A stretch of 64,000 bases of DNA from Trichobilharzia szidati (GCA_944472155.2 OX235277.1:11542804-11606803), one strand, 5' to 3'. Positions 47,576 to 58,883 are shown, counted from the first letter of the stretch. Made by a program: numbers and translations. Notes: a model not told the origin generated them from the letters alone.

Positions 47576-48146
47576 ATCTATCTCGACACACAGAGAACCT
47601 CACACTCTGAATGCTCAAATGCGTGATGCATCTAGGCTGAATGTGGTTGTTTCATGCATCAAACATCCATCTGTAAAATCCGAGATATCCTTCCTCCGTT
47701 ACGCAATCATTTCGATAGACGGAATGTAGGCAGGAATACACTTTACTGACCACTCACTATATTTATGAATTCTAGAATTGCCTTCGTTTATCTTCGATCG
47801 CATTTATCAACACAAGAATCGACTACTGGTCGCTGAATACGAGTTTGTATGCACACCACAGGAAATACTCGATGCCACCTATTTTAAGCCAGTGAAGTAT
47901 TTTATTCAACCGCGATCATGTTTATCATACGCTGTGTAGATTGACAGTGCAATTTTCAGTGAAATTACCAAATCAGGTCATTCATTATTCACTGAGACCA
48001 CTTGATCAGCAAATTTCTGTTAACACATTTACAACTGGCTTGCTGATTTCGAAGATCACGTGAGATTGGCAATTACCCTGAATTCGTGAGATGTCGCATG
48101 AAGCTGTGAATTTGTAATCAGAAAACAAGGGATCTGGCAAAAACAA

Positions 48147-48152
48147 TTTATT
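48147..48152 (-). promoter_or_regulatory. Poly(A) signal for the exon at 48203-48390
   Basis: AATAAA on the minus strand 51 bases after the stop codon. Confidence 0.65.
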
Positions 48153-48202
48153 TCTCATTATCCTGACACCCACAAACAAATTTCACATTTCAGTTTTCAT
48201 TA

Positions 48203-48390
48203 CTAGTTACCACAATGAGAATTTCGACAATTATTTTCACAGCAGTCTTCATCTACCTCACAACGTCCATGACTTCGTTGACAACAGAATTGAATACCTG
48301 TCCATTTGCGACGTCGACATCGAGAAGGGTTGCAACACTTTTCAATCTTGGAACTAGCAATATCGGCATTCCAACACTCACACGAATTAC
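48203..48390 (-). CDS. 12-cysteine small peptide, 3'-terminal exon (copy D)
   Basis: About 62 residues with the identical twelve-cysteine spacing, ending CRNSHCGN, and a basic middle loop (RRRKWTGIQF). Relative to copies B and C nearly every non-cysteine loop differs, while the framework CC-x6-C-x5-CC holds. It starts in phase 1 after a 3' splice site (GTTTTCTTTCAAAG). Unlike copies A to C, an unspliced reading from an ATG at 48464-48466 gives an 87-residue protein whose first 25 residues (VILLHHILISLYLFSF) are hydrophobic enough to be a signal peptide, so a single-exon gene is a real alternative here. Likely extracellular; function unknown. Confidence 0.65.
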
Positions 48391-50214
48391 CTTTGAAAGA
48401 AAACAAATACAAAGATATTAGTATGTGATGTAAAAGAATGACAGAGTAAGCTTCGAAAGTTAACATGAAATTGTCAAGAATGAATAAGTCGATAAATTAT
48501 TGCGAGATAGAACATTCACATTACTACCTTAACGCCACTTTTCGTCTGCATTTGTAAGCGACGTCAGTTTGACTCAAGTGAATTGTAGTCAGATATCAGG
48601 TTCACTTCATAGTTGGCAGAAATCTGCCATCCATTCACGCTCAATAATGTTATCAACTAGCATACATTGAAATGACAGAGATGCAAAGAGTTTATTCAAG
48701 GCAACCGAGGCATGTTCTCTAAACCATGTCAAACCTCCTATAAACATCTGAATATCTACTGATCACTGTTATTCATCGGAATGCCAATGATTATCTCCAT
48801 TTTGTTCAATGACTAGTGTGTCGTGCATTGAAACTGACTTTAATTTATTAGTGCACAAATTTCACAAATTTTCTTCTCTGTTTCCTCTCATGCAATGGAG
48901 TAATGCAGACATATGCACATCAGTGAGCATACATTTCAACAGATCTATCCTTCTGATTCAACTACCCATCATGTGTACAACGACGAAACAGTGTGATTGA
49001 CACACGAATAGTGTTCACTCAGATGGCGTAAGCGTGGAAATTACAAAAAGACACGGATGTACCACAAAGGTTTGGGAGAAGGAGATGAGCTACAACGACT
49101 TGTGTTTAGTTGATTATGAGAAGAAGAAATCTGCAGTCATGATCGCAATTGTCAAGATGTAAGAGATCTTCCATTCCGTTGCGCAAACTGTTCAAACAAA
49201 AAACTCTCATCACATGGCTTTGATACTGAGTTCTTACAAATTCGACCAAAAGATGCAAAGTCGGAATATTTGAAGGAAAACAAATTCTTATGAAAATCTG
49301 AGAAACTATGCAAGAAGTCTTAGATGCGCTTTTGTTTTTTTAGTCGACTTCTTTTATTCCCATTACACCTAAGTAGATAAACTTGGAACTTCTGATGGAA
49401 TCAAGTAATTTTCCTTAGTCTTTCATTGAGAGATATTCAAAACGTGAAGTAAAGGATGGATAGAAATCTGTTGGTGAGAATGGGGTTATTTAGAGTGGTC
49501 AGTCCTTGACAGCATCGCCGTATATGTAGGAGAAACACCCAGGCAGCAAAATATAATAGTGAAAGAGAATTAACGACGTCTAAAGGTGGTTCAAAGATCT
49601 CTGCAGACCTAAAGAAACTACTAAACAGTCACACAGCATTCCATATAAACGAGACACAAAATGGACTTTGATAAGATTAAGGTTCCGCGAAAAGGTTTTT
49701 GGTCGTATAAAGAAAGGCTGACAGCAGAAGCTCCGCATACATGAGTGAATCTCAACAGTTTAAACAGTCGTGCAGGTGTCATGTCAGTTGATGCATGGTA
49801 AATCCTGTTTAATAAATTGAAATGGACATCTGTCACTAATTATTCATACTTGGTATAAATCATCGATTGTCTATATCTTCTGATGGAGAGGCTCACAAAT
49901 ATGTGACAACTGTTTAAAAAAATCACTCATAAACACGTCATTGTATACTGCATATGCAAATATATTTTCACATTCAGGTATCTGCGACCATCAACTTTCA
50001 GTAAACCGTAATCTGATGAAAAGTCAAGACCGTTCAAAGTGTATAACTGAAGTTGACCAACATTTGAAAGTCTGAGGTCAAATTTCGATCACCGCTCACA
50101 CAATTTTGTTTATTTTACATGTTGGTGCATGTTTCAAGACACTTTAGTATAGACAAAGTTTTCAAAGATATGAGATATACTTTTAATACATGAACCTCTC
50201 TTGTGTTAATTTCA

Positions 50215-50300
50215 ATTGATTTCCCTGAAGAAGTTCGGATCAGTTTTCCGAAAGAAACTTTGAAGTCGGTCCTTACAACTTGGCTGAAATTTTACTCATA
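50215..50300 (+). ncRNA. Decayed hammerhead-like region, PLE family C remnant
   Basis: CCCTGAAGAAGTTCGG, then TTTTCCGAAAGAAACTTTG: the CUGAAGA core and GAAA are kept, stem II pairs over five bases, but GTT of stem III/cleavage site is TTT. Probably inactive. Confidence 0.45.
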
Positions 50301-53300
50301 CAATTTTTACAAAGAATATTTGACTTGTTCGTGTCTTGACAATTTTTCTATAGTGTGCATTCCATTCAATTGAGAACTGATTCGGTGAACACAAATGAAC
50401 ATCAAGCAATAAACAGAATTCATTGAGTGTACAGTTACACATGAGCAACAGACCAGTCACCACATAGTGTAGATATTAACCAATGCAGAATACACATCTA
50501 AGTCAAAGCTACGCTATAGATTGGAGACACAGACATACTGAAAACAATCATTCCCATTCTTGAGAATATCAATATTTCACACAGATCCCTGCTATCGAAT
50601 TCATCTAATGTAAACATGACACTCGCCAAAATTTTACGAAGTATCTCATGCTCACAAACACAATTATCATGCAAGTTATCAACAGAGAGAAGTTGAAGTC
50701 TACCCTCATGGACGCCTCTACATCAACGACATTACTAAACAAAGTGGATCAACCGACATTCAGAATGGCTGAATAGTAAATTAGGCATCTTCCAAATTTC
50801 AAATAGTACCCAACCGGCCTAATGAACACAAATCTACTATAATCACAAAATAATGCACATAACAAGAAGACATACCTGAAGCCTGTACAACTTGGTCGCC
50901 CATCATCAGAACTGACAATACAAATATCGTGAGCAACGTAGAAGTGTGCATAGTCGGATTATTATTGTCACAGTGTTAAAGGGAAAGCCATTATATATTT
51001 CCCACTGTATCCAAATTGTGGACATACCTATGGCGTTGTTTTCACACACGAATGAAGATTGTTTACACTGGAACATGAATGAGTATTTTGTTATGCCCAA
51101 TGATTTGTGGAAACGTAGTCAGTGTGGTGTGTTCAATGAGAAGAACACGAGTATTCGTCACGTAATTTTTTGTAATTGAATGTAACATTGAGTTTATACA
51201 CAGTGTCCGTGTGTAGTTGTAGTATGTGAATTGTGGAATAGATCAAGTCAATTATTAAAATTCTATTCCAATTTTTGTTTGCACACACACATAAGTTCTA
51301 AGTCTTCACTGCAAATGATCATACTGACTGTTCTTTTTCATTCTCATTTTGTATTTGGATGAATGTGACTAAAATATGTTTGACGCTCTGGCGCTAATCT
51401 CGCTGGAAATAATAACAAAAATATATAGAACTCGTTGTTACACGTAAACGAATAATGTAACTGAATTATGAATAATTGGGTTTCCATGTTACATGTGGAA
51501 CATTGATCGAAAATGAAGTGGAGAGGGGAACCAGTTGGGCGTTGACGAAGTGAGATCGACATCACCTGCTGTGTGTCACTCTTCAAATTGAATATAAACA
51601 TTTCAATACTGTAGCATTCACACCTGTGTTCGAGTTTCAGATTACCACGCGTAGCGTTCTGTAGACGCTTGATTGAGTTACAGTATCAGCGTATTCGAGG
51701 GATACATTTCAACACGATATTAGCCACCACAATAATTATATTCACCGACTGATCGACAGTCTCAAATACTATTTTGCGTGTCATAGTGATTCCCAAGTAG
51801 TGACGTCCTTCGCAATAGAACAGTCACATGCCACTTTTGAAACGGGTTCACTGAACTCTCATACAAAGTGAGTGATATCAGGAGAATGCATCTACCCGGT
51901 TGGTGGCATTTACGGTTGAACACAGTAAAACTGGCACTGTCACATCCATGCTGGTCTCTTATTCGAGAAAATTTTCGAGAGACAATCCCACAATTCACCC
52001 ATATAAGCGTTTCTCGGATGGATGAGGTTAATTCCTGTCTCATATTAAAGTAAATTTTGTATTTAGAGCATAGTTGAGCACGAAATATTGACCCTGAATC
52101 ACATTTCTGGTGAGTACAGAAATCCTGACGTGTCTATTAGACAGCAATGAAGTCTACGAAACCTTTCAAATCATTTTAAAGTTAGGTTTATATATTGGTG
52201 TACCATTTGTATATTATGTAAAAGAAGATTGAAGTTAGAGTGACTGCTTTGCATAGCTCAGGACACACAACACAGTCATTCTTCACGATCTGTGAATGAA
52301 GCCGATTCAGAATTGAAACGAGTAATCACTGACCAAGGAATACCCTATTCAATATCTTACTCATCATCTTGAACAGCTGTATGCGCACAATAGTCAAACA
52401 GTAATTGTTATCTGCAAGACAACTAATAAAATCCACATAGCAATGGTCATAACTTGTGCATGTGTCCATACTCATAAAATCTGAATGAATAGGAAATCAA
52501 GGATTGTGACGTATTTGTTTGTACACCTTTAGTAGTCAGTAAGGTGTATGTGGAATAAACGCCTTCAGGCTGGATTGTCAGAAATGCAATCAATTCTGTT
52601 TACAGCATACATGAATGTTTTGATTTAACGCCGGCCAGGTTAACAATAATACCTGATCCTGTGATTTCATACACAGATTTCTGTCACTGTTGAGCTATTC
52701 ATTGCATCACTGGGGTTTTATTCATTCGGCAACTATGGACTACAGGTAGTTTATTCATCAATCAATAAATGACAGTTAGATTTTGCCGCGTGAGCAATGT
52801 TTTCTGGCTACCCCAGATATTTTGATTTCGTATTCGTTCAATTCGCTTCTTCGACTTTTTTCTTGCAAATCCGTAAATACTCTGGAGCACATAAACTTGG
52901 GAATTCGATGGAACGACTGATAGAACTGCTCCAGATGATGATTTCAATGTATATCTTTGAGAGATTTTGTCTCGCCTGGTCACCGTTCATTCCGATTTCG
53001 AAATCTCAGCCCTATGCATTTGTGATCCCAGCTGAAGCTCATCACTGTTATACGTCTTCACAAATGATAATCTAATAATGTTGAATATTGATTGATACGG
53101 AATCTGATCCACACAATGCGTTCGTATTTTCAGTGGCTTCGTGTCAAGAGATACGATAAATCAATTTTTCGCTTTTGTCACCTTCCAGTTCCTTATGAGT
53201 ATCATTCACTCTTCATTTCTGGTGCCATATACAGACTCACGTACATCCTGGTTCACATCTCGTGGACACCAAGCTGTCAATCTTCAGCCGGATGTCGTAA

Positions 53301-53984
53301 CCATATTTATTTTGGACTACATAGGAGTGAAAAATCAGTGGATTTCGAAAGGATCCATGTGCATGTCCTCTCCACGAATCGACTATTGTAAACTATGTAA
53401 CAATGCAGAAGTGCCTTGCTTTCGATTGAGTCCACTCAGAATCACTTAACCTTATTGGTCACTTTTCCCATCGACTTGCACATATTGAATTAATTCGTCT
53501 CAATTCCACAAATTTCATCAGTTGTAAGCATCCTTCTTGCCCCTTGTCTGTTGACAACACTCATGGACTTGACAGAATCTATATCATCTTCGAAGTCTTG
53601 AGGATTTTTCCTTATTCACCTATTTGGTTGTGTGTTCATTTGCTTGTCCGTGTACTTTCACTACCAGGATCTCTCAATACCTTGCCTACTCAACTGCCTC
53701 TACTAACGACATTCAAAAATGATGTTCTCGTTATGGTTTGCAGTTCTTATGTGATTTAACTGTGTTCTAGTACCATAAGGAGCTGAATTTACTCGTCCTG
53801 AAAAAAAGGGAATAATAATACCTCCGTGAAACTGAGCCAATGAATAATCTCTAATTCCTATTACTCGCTATCTGAGACAAATTTACCTGCAATCATAGAT
53901 ATTCCGGACATGCGAACGTGAAAAGAAAGAGTTCAGGAGATGGTTGTGAGAGATGTTGTCTCGTCCAGTCACTTAGATCATTTC

Positions 53985-54260
53985 ACGAGGACCTGTCTGA
54001 GTCTCTCTAGTTCACCATCAATTGTACTACAGGCGCATGCTCCCATTATTCTTGAGGAGAAGCAGTTGATACGTTTTCTCTTTCCTATGAAAGGTACCTA
54101 AATATGAAAATTCGTGTATTTACTACTGCATATTGGTTTCCTGTAGATCAATCTTCAAAGAGAACAGTCAGATCTCCTTTTTAGAAGGAAATAAAAAAAA
54201 AACTGGAATTCTGATTTCATCTCTGATTCTCTTGTGAAATGGATAGCACCATAGTACCAG
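53985..54260 (-). pseudogene. PLE family C relic at the right end of copy 3
   Basis: Aligns with 14465-14740 of copy 1 (for example TTCCTGTAGAT, AGAACAGTCAGATCTCCTTT, GAATTCTGATTTCATCTCTG). Only the region after the RT active site remains. It marks the right end of copy 3. Confidence 0.6.
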
Positions 54261-54412
54261 CTATAGTATAGCAGCCACCCTGATTGACTTAGCGAAATTA
54301 ATCAGAACTGATGAACAAACAATAAGTCGAGAAATCAAGTAAAAGATGGTGATGTGATAATTGTATTCCGAGATCTTTTTTTTAAATTTTTCTGATTGTT
54401 GTTGTTGTTCAG

Positions 54413-54817
54413 TCTCGCTTAAAATCAAAATCTTCCCAAAAGACCAGTTATCCTGTCAAGTGTTCTTTGCTTATGTATCCTTAAGTAATTCCACTTATGC
54501 GAATCCATCACAGGAGACACAATTCGATTTAATTATACCACCTATATCGCAAGTCAGTTACCGAGATTATCTGCCAGCGTGTGGATTAAAGTTTTACTTT
54601 GTGAATTTCAGCTTAGATTGCTTTAAATCACGCTTCTATGGATATTGTTCGACTATCAAAACAAAAGAATGCACGAAAAGTAGATTGATAATGCCGGTTG
54701 GAAATCTTAGTTATGTTTGTATTTCACAAAGTAATCATTTCTTCAAAAAATGTTTAGCACATCGTCCTGATAAGACCTTTGATCAAGTCAATATATTCTC
54801 TATATGCCTCACCATCA
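54413..54817 (+). CDS. Probable internal exon of an unknown gene (135 codons)
   Basis: A plus-strand frame follows a strong 3' splice site (TTTTTCTGATTGTTGTTGTTG then TTCAG at 54408-54412) and is followed by a possible 5' splice site (CA / GTGAGG at 54818), phase 1 on both sides. The frame stays open to 54921. The peptide has at least seven cysteines (DYLPACGLKF, LDCF, GYCSTIKTKEC, YVCIS, KKCLAH) and three N-glycosylation sequons (NST, NFS, NLS), which suggests an extracellular domain. I recognise no family. The nearest candidate continuation is an open stretch at 55021-55233, without firm splice support. It occurs once in the window and lies outside the duplicated segment. Confidence 0.4.
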
Positions 54818-54921
54818 GTGAGGTCTATCATCGTGTGAATTTCCACCAAATGAGAAAAATAACTTTGACCCATCACCATGTATTACAGGTTGTGTCAGTC
54901 ATTCTGTTGATGTACCCGTGA

Positions 54922-55912
54922 AAAATTCACCCAACTTTCAGTCATGTTGAATCTTAAGCTCTCAGAGGAGAGAAATATTCTGAGTGAGAATATGAACCAC
55001 TACAGAAGCTGTTCAGTGCCATGAACAAAGGAGTGAATTTGAGAACCAAGTATGGAAAAATATATTTTTTTATACATATTGGCAATCACAGCTTAATTGA
55101 AGATATAGCGATTGAACTGTCATTGTTTCCTATAGGAATATTCCGTTTTAGCCGAAAGCTATTCAAGTGCGATATCGATCTGACTTTGTGGATAACAGTG
55201 AAAGCTGACACACAGATGCCAGTATATAAGTGACTTCTTTTCTTTAGATGTCATTGTGGCTGTCAGTTGTGTTCCATATTCCTTTTATACGTTATGTGTC
55301 ATTGGCTGGTATTAAGGGAATGCTACTGAAATGACATCCTGCTTGATACCTAGACTTTCAGTGAGAGCAAATATACATGAGTCAGAAATAAAAGGACTGC
55401 ACCTTAATAACCTTATTAAAGCGTATAAATATTTGAAGAAATTCTATCTAATAGAATATAAAGGAAGTGATTGTAGTAATCTTAATTAAATGACCTGAGC
55501 AATACTCACAAATGATAATATACGAAAACGAAATACTTAGACAATTTACTTACGTCATTCGAATTTCCCACACGACTTGTGCTTATTACAGCACTAGTAT
55601 GCAGCCCATCCTGGGATTCTCCGGAAGTACCCATCACTGACATCATTTGAGATAGAATTCCAAATCCTTCGGTAACGAAGCAAGCTCTTTGGCTATTCGA
55701 ACACTAGGTGGGAACCCAATGTCTCGTGTGATCTTAACTTCTGGAAATTTGCGGCATGCTGAGGCATCAACAGCTATAGACTTTGACGAGTATTTGTCTT
55801 AACATCCAAACAGGCAGACCTGGTGTGCGTGGGATTGATTTTCTCTCGATTTGTCATAATCAGATTGTCATAAGTGAGGACAGGCATTCGGCAAAGAACA
55901 TCTGTTAGCAAT
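54922..55912. other. No firm feature; possible old minus-strand SINE near 55560-55760
   Basis: On the minus strand, AAAGAGCTTGCTTCGTTACC followed by GGATTTGGAATTC resembles a strongly decayed tRNA-like head. Otherwise nothing recognised. Confidence 0.3.
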
Positions 55913-56040
55913 ACTGTTATATACCACCATGTGACAGAAGGAAAACATCACAGGCTGTTGGATTCCGTCACTGTAGTTGAACAATCAACAGACTTGCTTA
56001 GTTACGTAGAGGTTAAGATTTCGACTTCGACTGATATCAC
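55913..56040. repeat. Dispersed repeat shared with 17783-17910
   Basis: See the copy at 17783. It ends about 25 bases before the end of the PLE-B array at 56067. Confidence 0.6.
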
Positions 56041-56166
56041 GGGAGTGTGCTGGAGAATATCTTGTTAACTGATATAAGAATAAAACTTGGGCACTGTGGT
56101 AGAGTGTAATTCCATTATGGGTAAATTTTATTTTGATAGAGTCTCACAGTGTTATACAGTAATATT

Positions 56167-56212
56167 TACTGATGACGTTTCGAGCACAATTTATTGCTCA
56201 TAATCATATCAA
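56167..56212 (-). ncRNA. Hammerhead-like fold, PLE-B unit 1 terminal region
   Basis: Same sequence as 58811-58856; lies in the terminal repeat downstream of the first ORF. Confidence 0.5.
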
Positions 56213-56239
56213 GGTAATCACACGACTTCCTAAATTCAT

Positions 56240-58759
56240 TTATATTGTTCCATTATTTTTCACTTGATTTCCACTTGATTTGATTGGTAGTGTTATTTTC
56301 CATATTTCGGGTATTAGTGATGATTCATTCCTATTGCACGTGTTGGGTGTAGATTCGATGAACAAAGATTCAGTAATCAACCTCTCTCTCCACCTACCTA
56401 GATTACTTTTTAGAATTTTAACCCTCTCCCACCCTATTGTGTGGTTGTGTGTTAATGCATGCATTGCAATTGCCGAGCTTTTTTCTAAATTACTTATCTT
56501 TTCTGGGTCAACCATTCTTATCTTAGCTAAATTCTTATGTTCTGACAATCTGACTATTCCTGACCTAGTAGTTTGACCTATGTAGTTGACCTCACAGTCA
56601 TTGCAGGGTATTTTGTAAATTATATTATTTTGTCTAATTGGGTCCACTGGGTCCTTTAACCTACAGAGCTTATCCCTGAGTGAGTTTGTAGGTTTAAATG
56701 CCACCCTAATTCCTGCTTTATTTAGAATCCTACGTAGGGTCTCAGATGTCCCCTCTTTATATGGTATAACTGTCGATGACTTATATTCTCTCTTATTTAT
56801 GTTATCATTACTAGTTCCACAATTATTTTTATTTTTATTTTGTTTTTGGCCTTTAGTTATCTTCCTAATGAATTTTAAAGGATAATTATTCAACATCAAC
56901 GCTTCTTCTATCTGTTTTATCTCGTCGTTTAGGTCTTTTTTTGTGCTACTTAGTGCTATGGCTCGGTTTGTTAGACACTTAACTAAGCCTGCCTTAACAG
57001 TTAACGGATGCGACGAATTAAAATCTAAATATCTATTAGAATGCGTTGGTTTTCTATACACACTAGTGTGAAGTTTACCTTCTTCTATTCGTTTTATTTT
57101 ACAATCTAGCATAGCCAACTCTCCTTGTTCATCTTCCGATTCAAATGTGAATTTTATCCCCTCTACTAGTGAGTTAATATGTGTCAAGAAGCTAGCGATA
57201 TGTTCTGTTTTTAACACTGTGAAAGTGTCATCCACATATCTCCACCATATTTTTGGAGTAGGATTAAACGTATTAAGTGCCATATTTTCCCAGCTATCCA
57301 TAAATATATCTGCTACGATAGGGGATATTGGTGATCCCATTGCTACACCTTCAGTTTGTCTATATATTTTGCCTTGGAATCTAAAGATAGTAGATGTGAG
57401 GCATAGCTGAACCCCTAAAATAATTTCTTCAATGGACAGCTTTGTCCTATGATTGAGTTCAGTATCCGCAGTTAGTTCTTTTTTAACTGCTTCTAAGGCC
57501 ATATTGACTGGTATATTAGTATAAAGACTGGTTATATCAAAACTAACCATTGTTTCATCATTATCTAGTTGTATGTCATTTAGTTTATTTTTCATTTCAT
57601 ATGAATTCGTTAGTCTAGAATTTGAACGATTTCTAATGGGACATAATATTAGAGCTAAATGTTTTGATAATTCATATGTAGGGGTATTTCTAAAATCTAC
57701 TATTGGTCTTATGGGATAACCTGGCTTATGTATTTTAATAGTACCATACATCCTACTAGCATTATTAGTTTTAGGCATTAAATTAAACCATTTTGACTCA
57801 CCCAGTGACGGCTTCATTCTGCGTACTAATTCCGCTGTGGATTTTTTAACCTTATTCATTATTGTGTCTACGGGCTTCTTAATTTCCTCATATGGACCCA
57901 TTTCAATATGTTCATTGACTTTCTTGATGTAGTCAGATTTATCCAAAACTACGGTGGCGTTTCCTTTGTCAGCTTTTGCGATGACAATATTTTTATCCTG
58001 TTTTAGATTAATTAAAGCTTCTCTTTCCGACTTTGTCAAGTTTGATTTTGCCTTCTTTTGATTTTTTAGAGTTAATGCACATTGTGCTCGAACCTGTTCT
58101 GCTGTTGTTTTATCTATTGAACCTAGTGCTACTTCTATGTTAGGAATGACATCCTCTGGTTTTAATTTATTAACTGTTACGTTGAAATTTAGTCCTTTCT
58201 CCAGTACTTTTATCTCACTGGAGCTTAGTTCCCTTGATGAGAGGTTGATCACCCACTTTGTTTTGTCGATCGAGGATGAAGCATTAACATCAATTTCATT
58301 TGCTGTGTTCTTTTCTTCAATAAGTTTGTTGAATTTTTTGATTTGTGTGTTTTTTGATTTTCTCAATGCAGATTCTCTAGCTTTTTTGGATGTTTCAAGA
58401 ATAATTGTATAATCTTTGTCATTGATCATATATTTGAGTTTGTGTTTGACTTTTTCTATTTCATTTCGTAAATTATTTAGTTTCACAGTAACTCGATGTA
58501 ATTCTTCTCTTAGACATAATCTACTGACATTTTTGGCAGCTGATGTTATTTTACTTGAAGTAATTGGAGTACGTAGACGTAAATATTTCGGAATTATATG
58601 ATTTTTTAAACATCGACTGTTAAAAATCCGATGATTTGTGAATCTTGCTTCAGTTTGACAAAGTCGTGTGAGTTTGTTGATAAGCTTCCTGGTAGGAAGA
58701 CCATAAGTATCATTGATATAAGAATAAAACTTGGGCACTGTGGTAGAGTGTAATTCCAT
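56240..58759 (-). CDS. Penelope-like element family B protein, unit 1 (RT and GIY-YIG)
   Basis: 839 residues, start ATG at 58759. Blocks: N-terminal TVPKFYSYIN and NHRIFNSRCLKN (42-53), a charged region likely coiled (85-150), DKGNATVVLDKSDY (264-277), MPKTNNASRMYG and HKPGYPIRPIVDF (345-356), RT motif A SFDITSLYTNIP (406-417, Asp408), GVAMGSPISP (471-480), RYVDDTF with Asp510/Asp511, RKPTHSNRYLDF (569-580). C-terminal GIY-YIG: IIYKIPCNDC (713-722), YIGQT (726-730), Arg737, HALTHNH (767-773) and ITESLFIES with Glu797. All catalytic residues expected for this family are present. About 60-70% identical by eye to family A, with a shorter linker (about 636-662). Confidence 0.92.
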   Translation of the reverse strand: MELHSTTVPKFYSYINDTYGLPTRKLINKLTRLCQTEARFTNHRIFNSRCLKNHIIPKYLRLRTPITSSKITSAAKNVSRLCLREELHRVTVKLNNLRNEIEKVKHKLKYMINDKDYTIILETSKKARESALRKSKNTQIKKFNKLIEEKNTANEIDVNASSSIDKTKWVINLSSRELSSSEIKVLEKGLNFNVTVNKLKPEDVIPNIEVALGSIDKTTAEQVRAQCALTLKNQKKAKSNLTKSEREALINLKQDKNIVIAKADKGNATVVLDKSDYIKKVNEHIEMGPYEEIKKPVDTIMNKVKKSTAELVRRMKPSLGESKWFNLMPKTNNASRMYGTIKIHKPGYPIRPIVDFRNTPTYELSKHLALILCPIRNRSNSRLTNSYEMKNKLNDIQLDNDETMVSFDITSLYTNIPVNMALEAVKKELTADTELNHRTKLSIEEIILGVQLCLTSTIFRFQGKIYRQTEGVAMGSPISPIVADIFMDSWENMALNTFNPTPKIWWRYVDDTFTVLKTEHIASFLTHINSLVEGIKFTFESEDEQGELAMLDCKIKRIEEGKLHTSVYRKPTHSNRYLDFNSSHPLTVKAGLVKCLTNRAIALSSTKKDLNDEIKQIEEALMLNNYPLKFIRKITKGQKQNKNKNNCGTSNDNINKREYKSSTVIPYKEGTSETLRRILNKAGIRVAFKPTNSLRDKLCRLKDPVDPIRQNNIIYKIPCNDCEVNYIGQTTRSGIVRLSEHKNLAKIRMVDPEKISNLEKSSAIAMHALTHNHTIGWERVKILKSNLGRWRERLITESLFIESTPNTCNRNESSLIPEIWKITLPIKSSGNQVKNNGTI

Positions 58760-58883
58760 TATGGGTAAATTTTATTTTGATAGAGTCTCACAGTGTTATA
58801 CAGTAATATTTACTGATGACGTTTCGAGCACAATTTATTGCTCATAATCATATCAAGGTAATCACACGACTTCCTAAATTCAT
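58760..58883 (-). promoter_or_regulatory. 124-base spacer between PLE-B ORFs (terminal region)
   Basis: The whole non-coding part of a unit. On the minus strand it holds the hammerhead-like fold (58856-58811), directly followed by the perfect palindrome CAGTAAATATTACTG and then about 45 bases up to the ATG. It must contain any promoter, 3' end signal and self-cleavage site of the element. The same spacer is repeated at 61404-61527 and 56116-56239. Confidence 0.7.
58811..58856 (-). ncRNA. Hammerhead-like fold with A3/U8 core, PLE-B unit 1/2 junction
   Basis: Minus strand: stem I TTGAT (58856-58852) with ATCAG (58817-58813), five pairs including one G-U; core ATGATTAT (58851-58844); stem II GAGCA (58843-58839) with TGCTC (58830-58826); GAAAC (58825-58821); GTC (58820-58818). 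Compared with family A, stem II shows a paired A-U to G-C change (GAAC/GTTC to GAGC/GCTC), which supports real base pairing. Expected cut after 58818, leaving 58 bases before the ATG. Confidence 0.55.

Larger units (their letters stand above)
46735..54260. repeat. Segmental duplication, copy 3
   Basis: Matches copy 1 (6325-15180) in order from the ACTGCTACTGAAGTTGA text to the family C PLE relic. It differs by a SINE at 47379-47575, loss of about 0.7 kb relative to copy 1 near 49140, and loss of the stretch matching 14240-14465. It holds the cysteine-rich exon at 48203-48390, the best candidate for an intact gene of this family outside copy 2. Confidence 0.8.

Noticed and set aside
58811..58830. 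Plus-strand CTGATGA in the PLE-B spacer as a hammerhead core on the non-coding strand
   Set aside because: No stem II with a GAAA box follows; the sequence is just the complement of the GTC-ATCAG part of the minus-strand fold.
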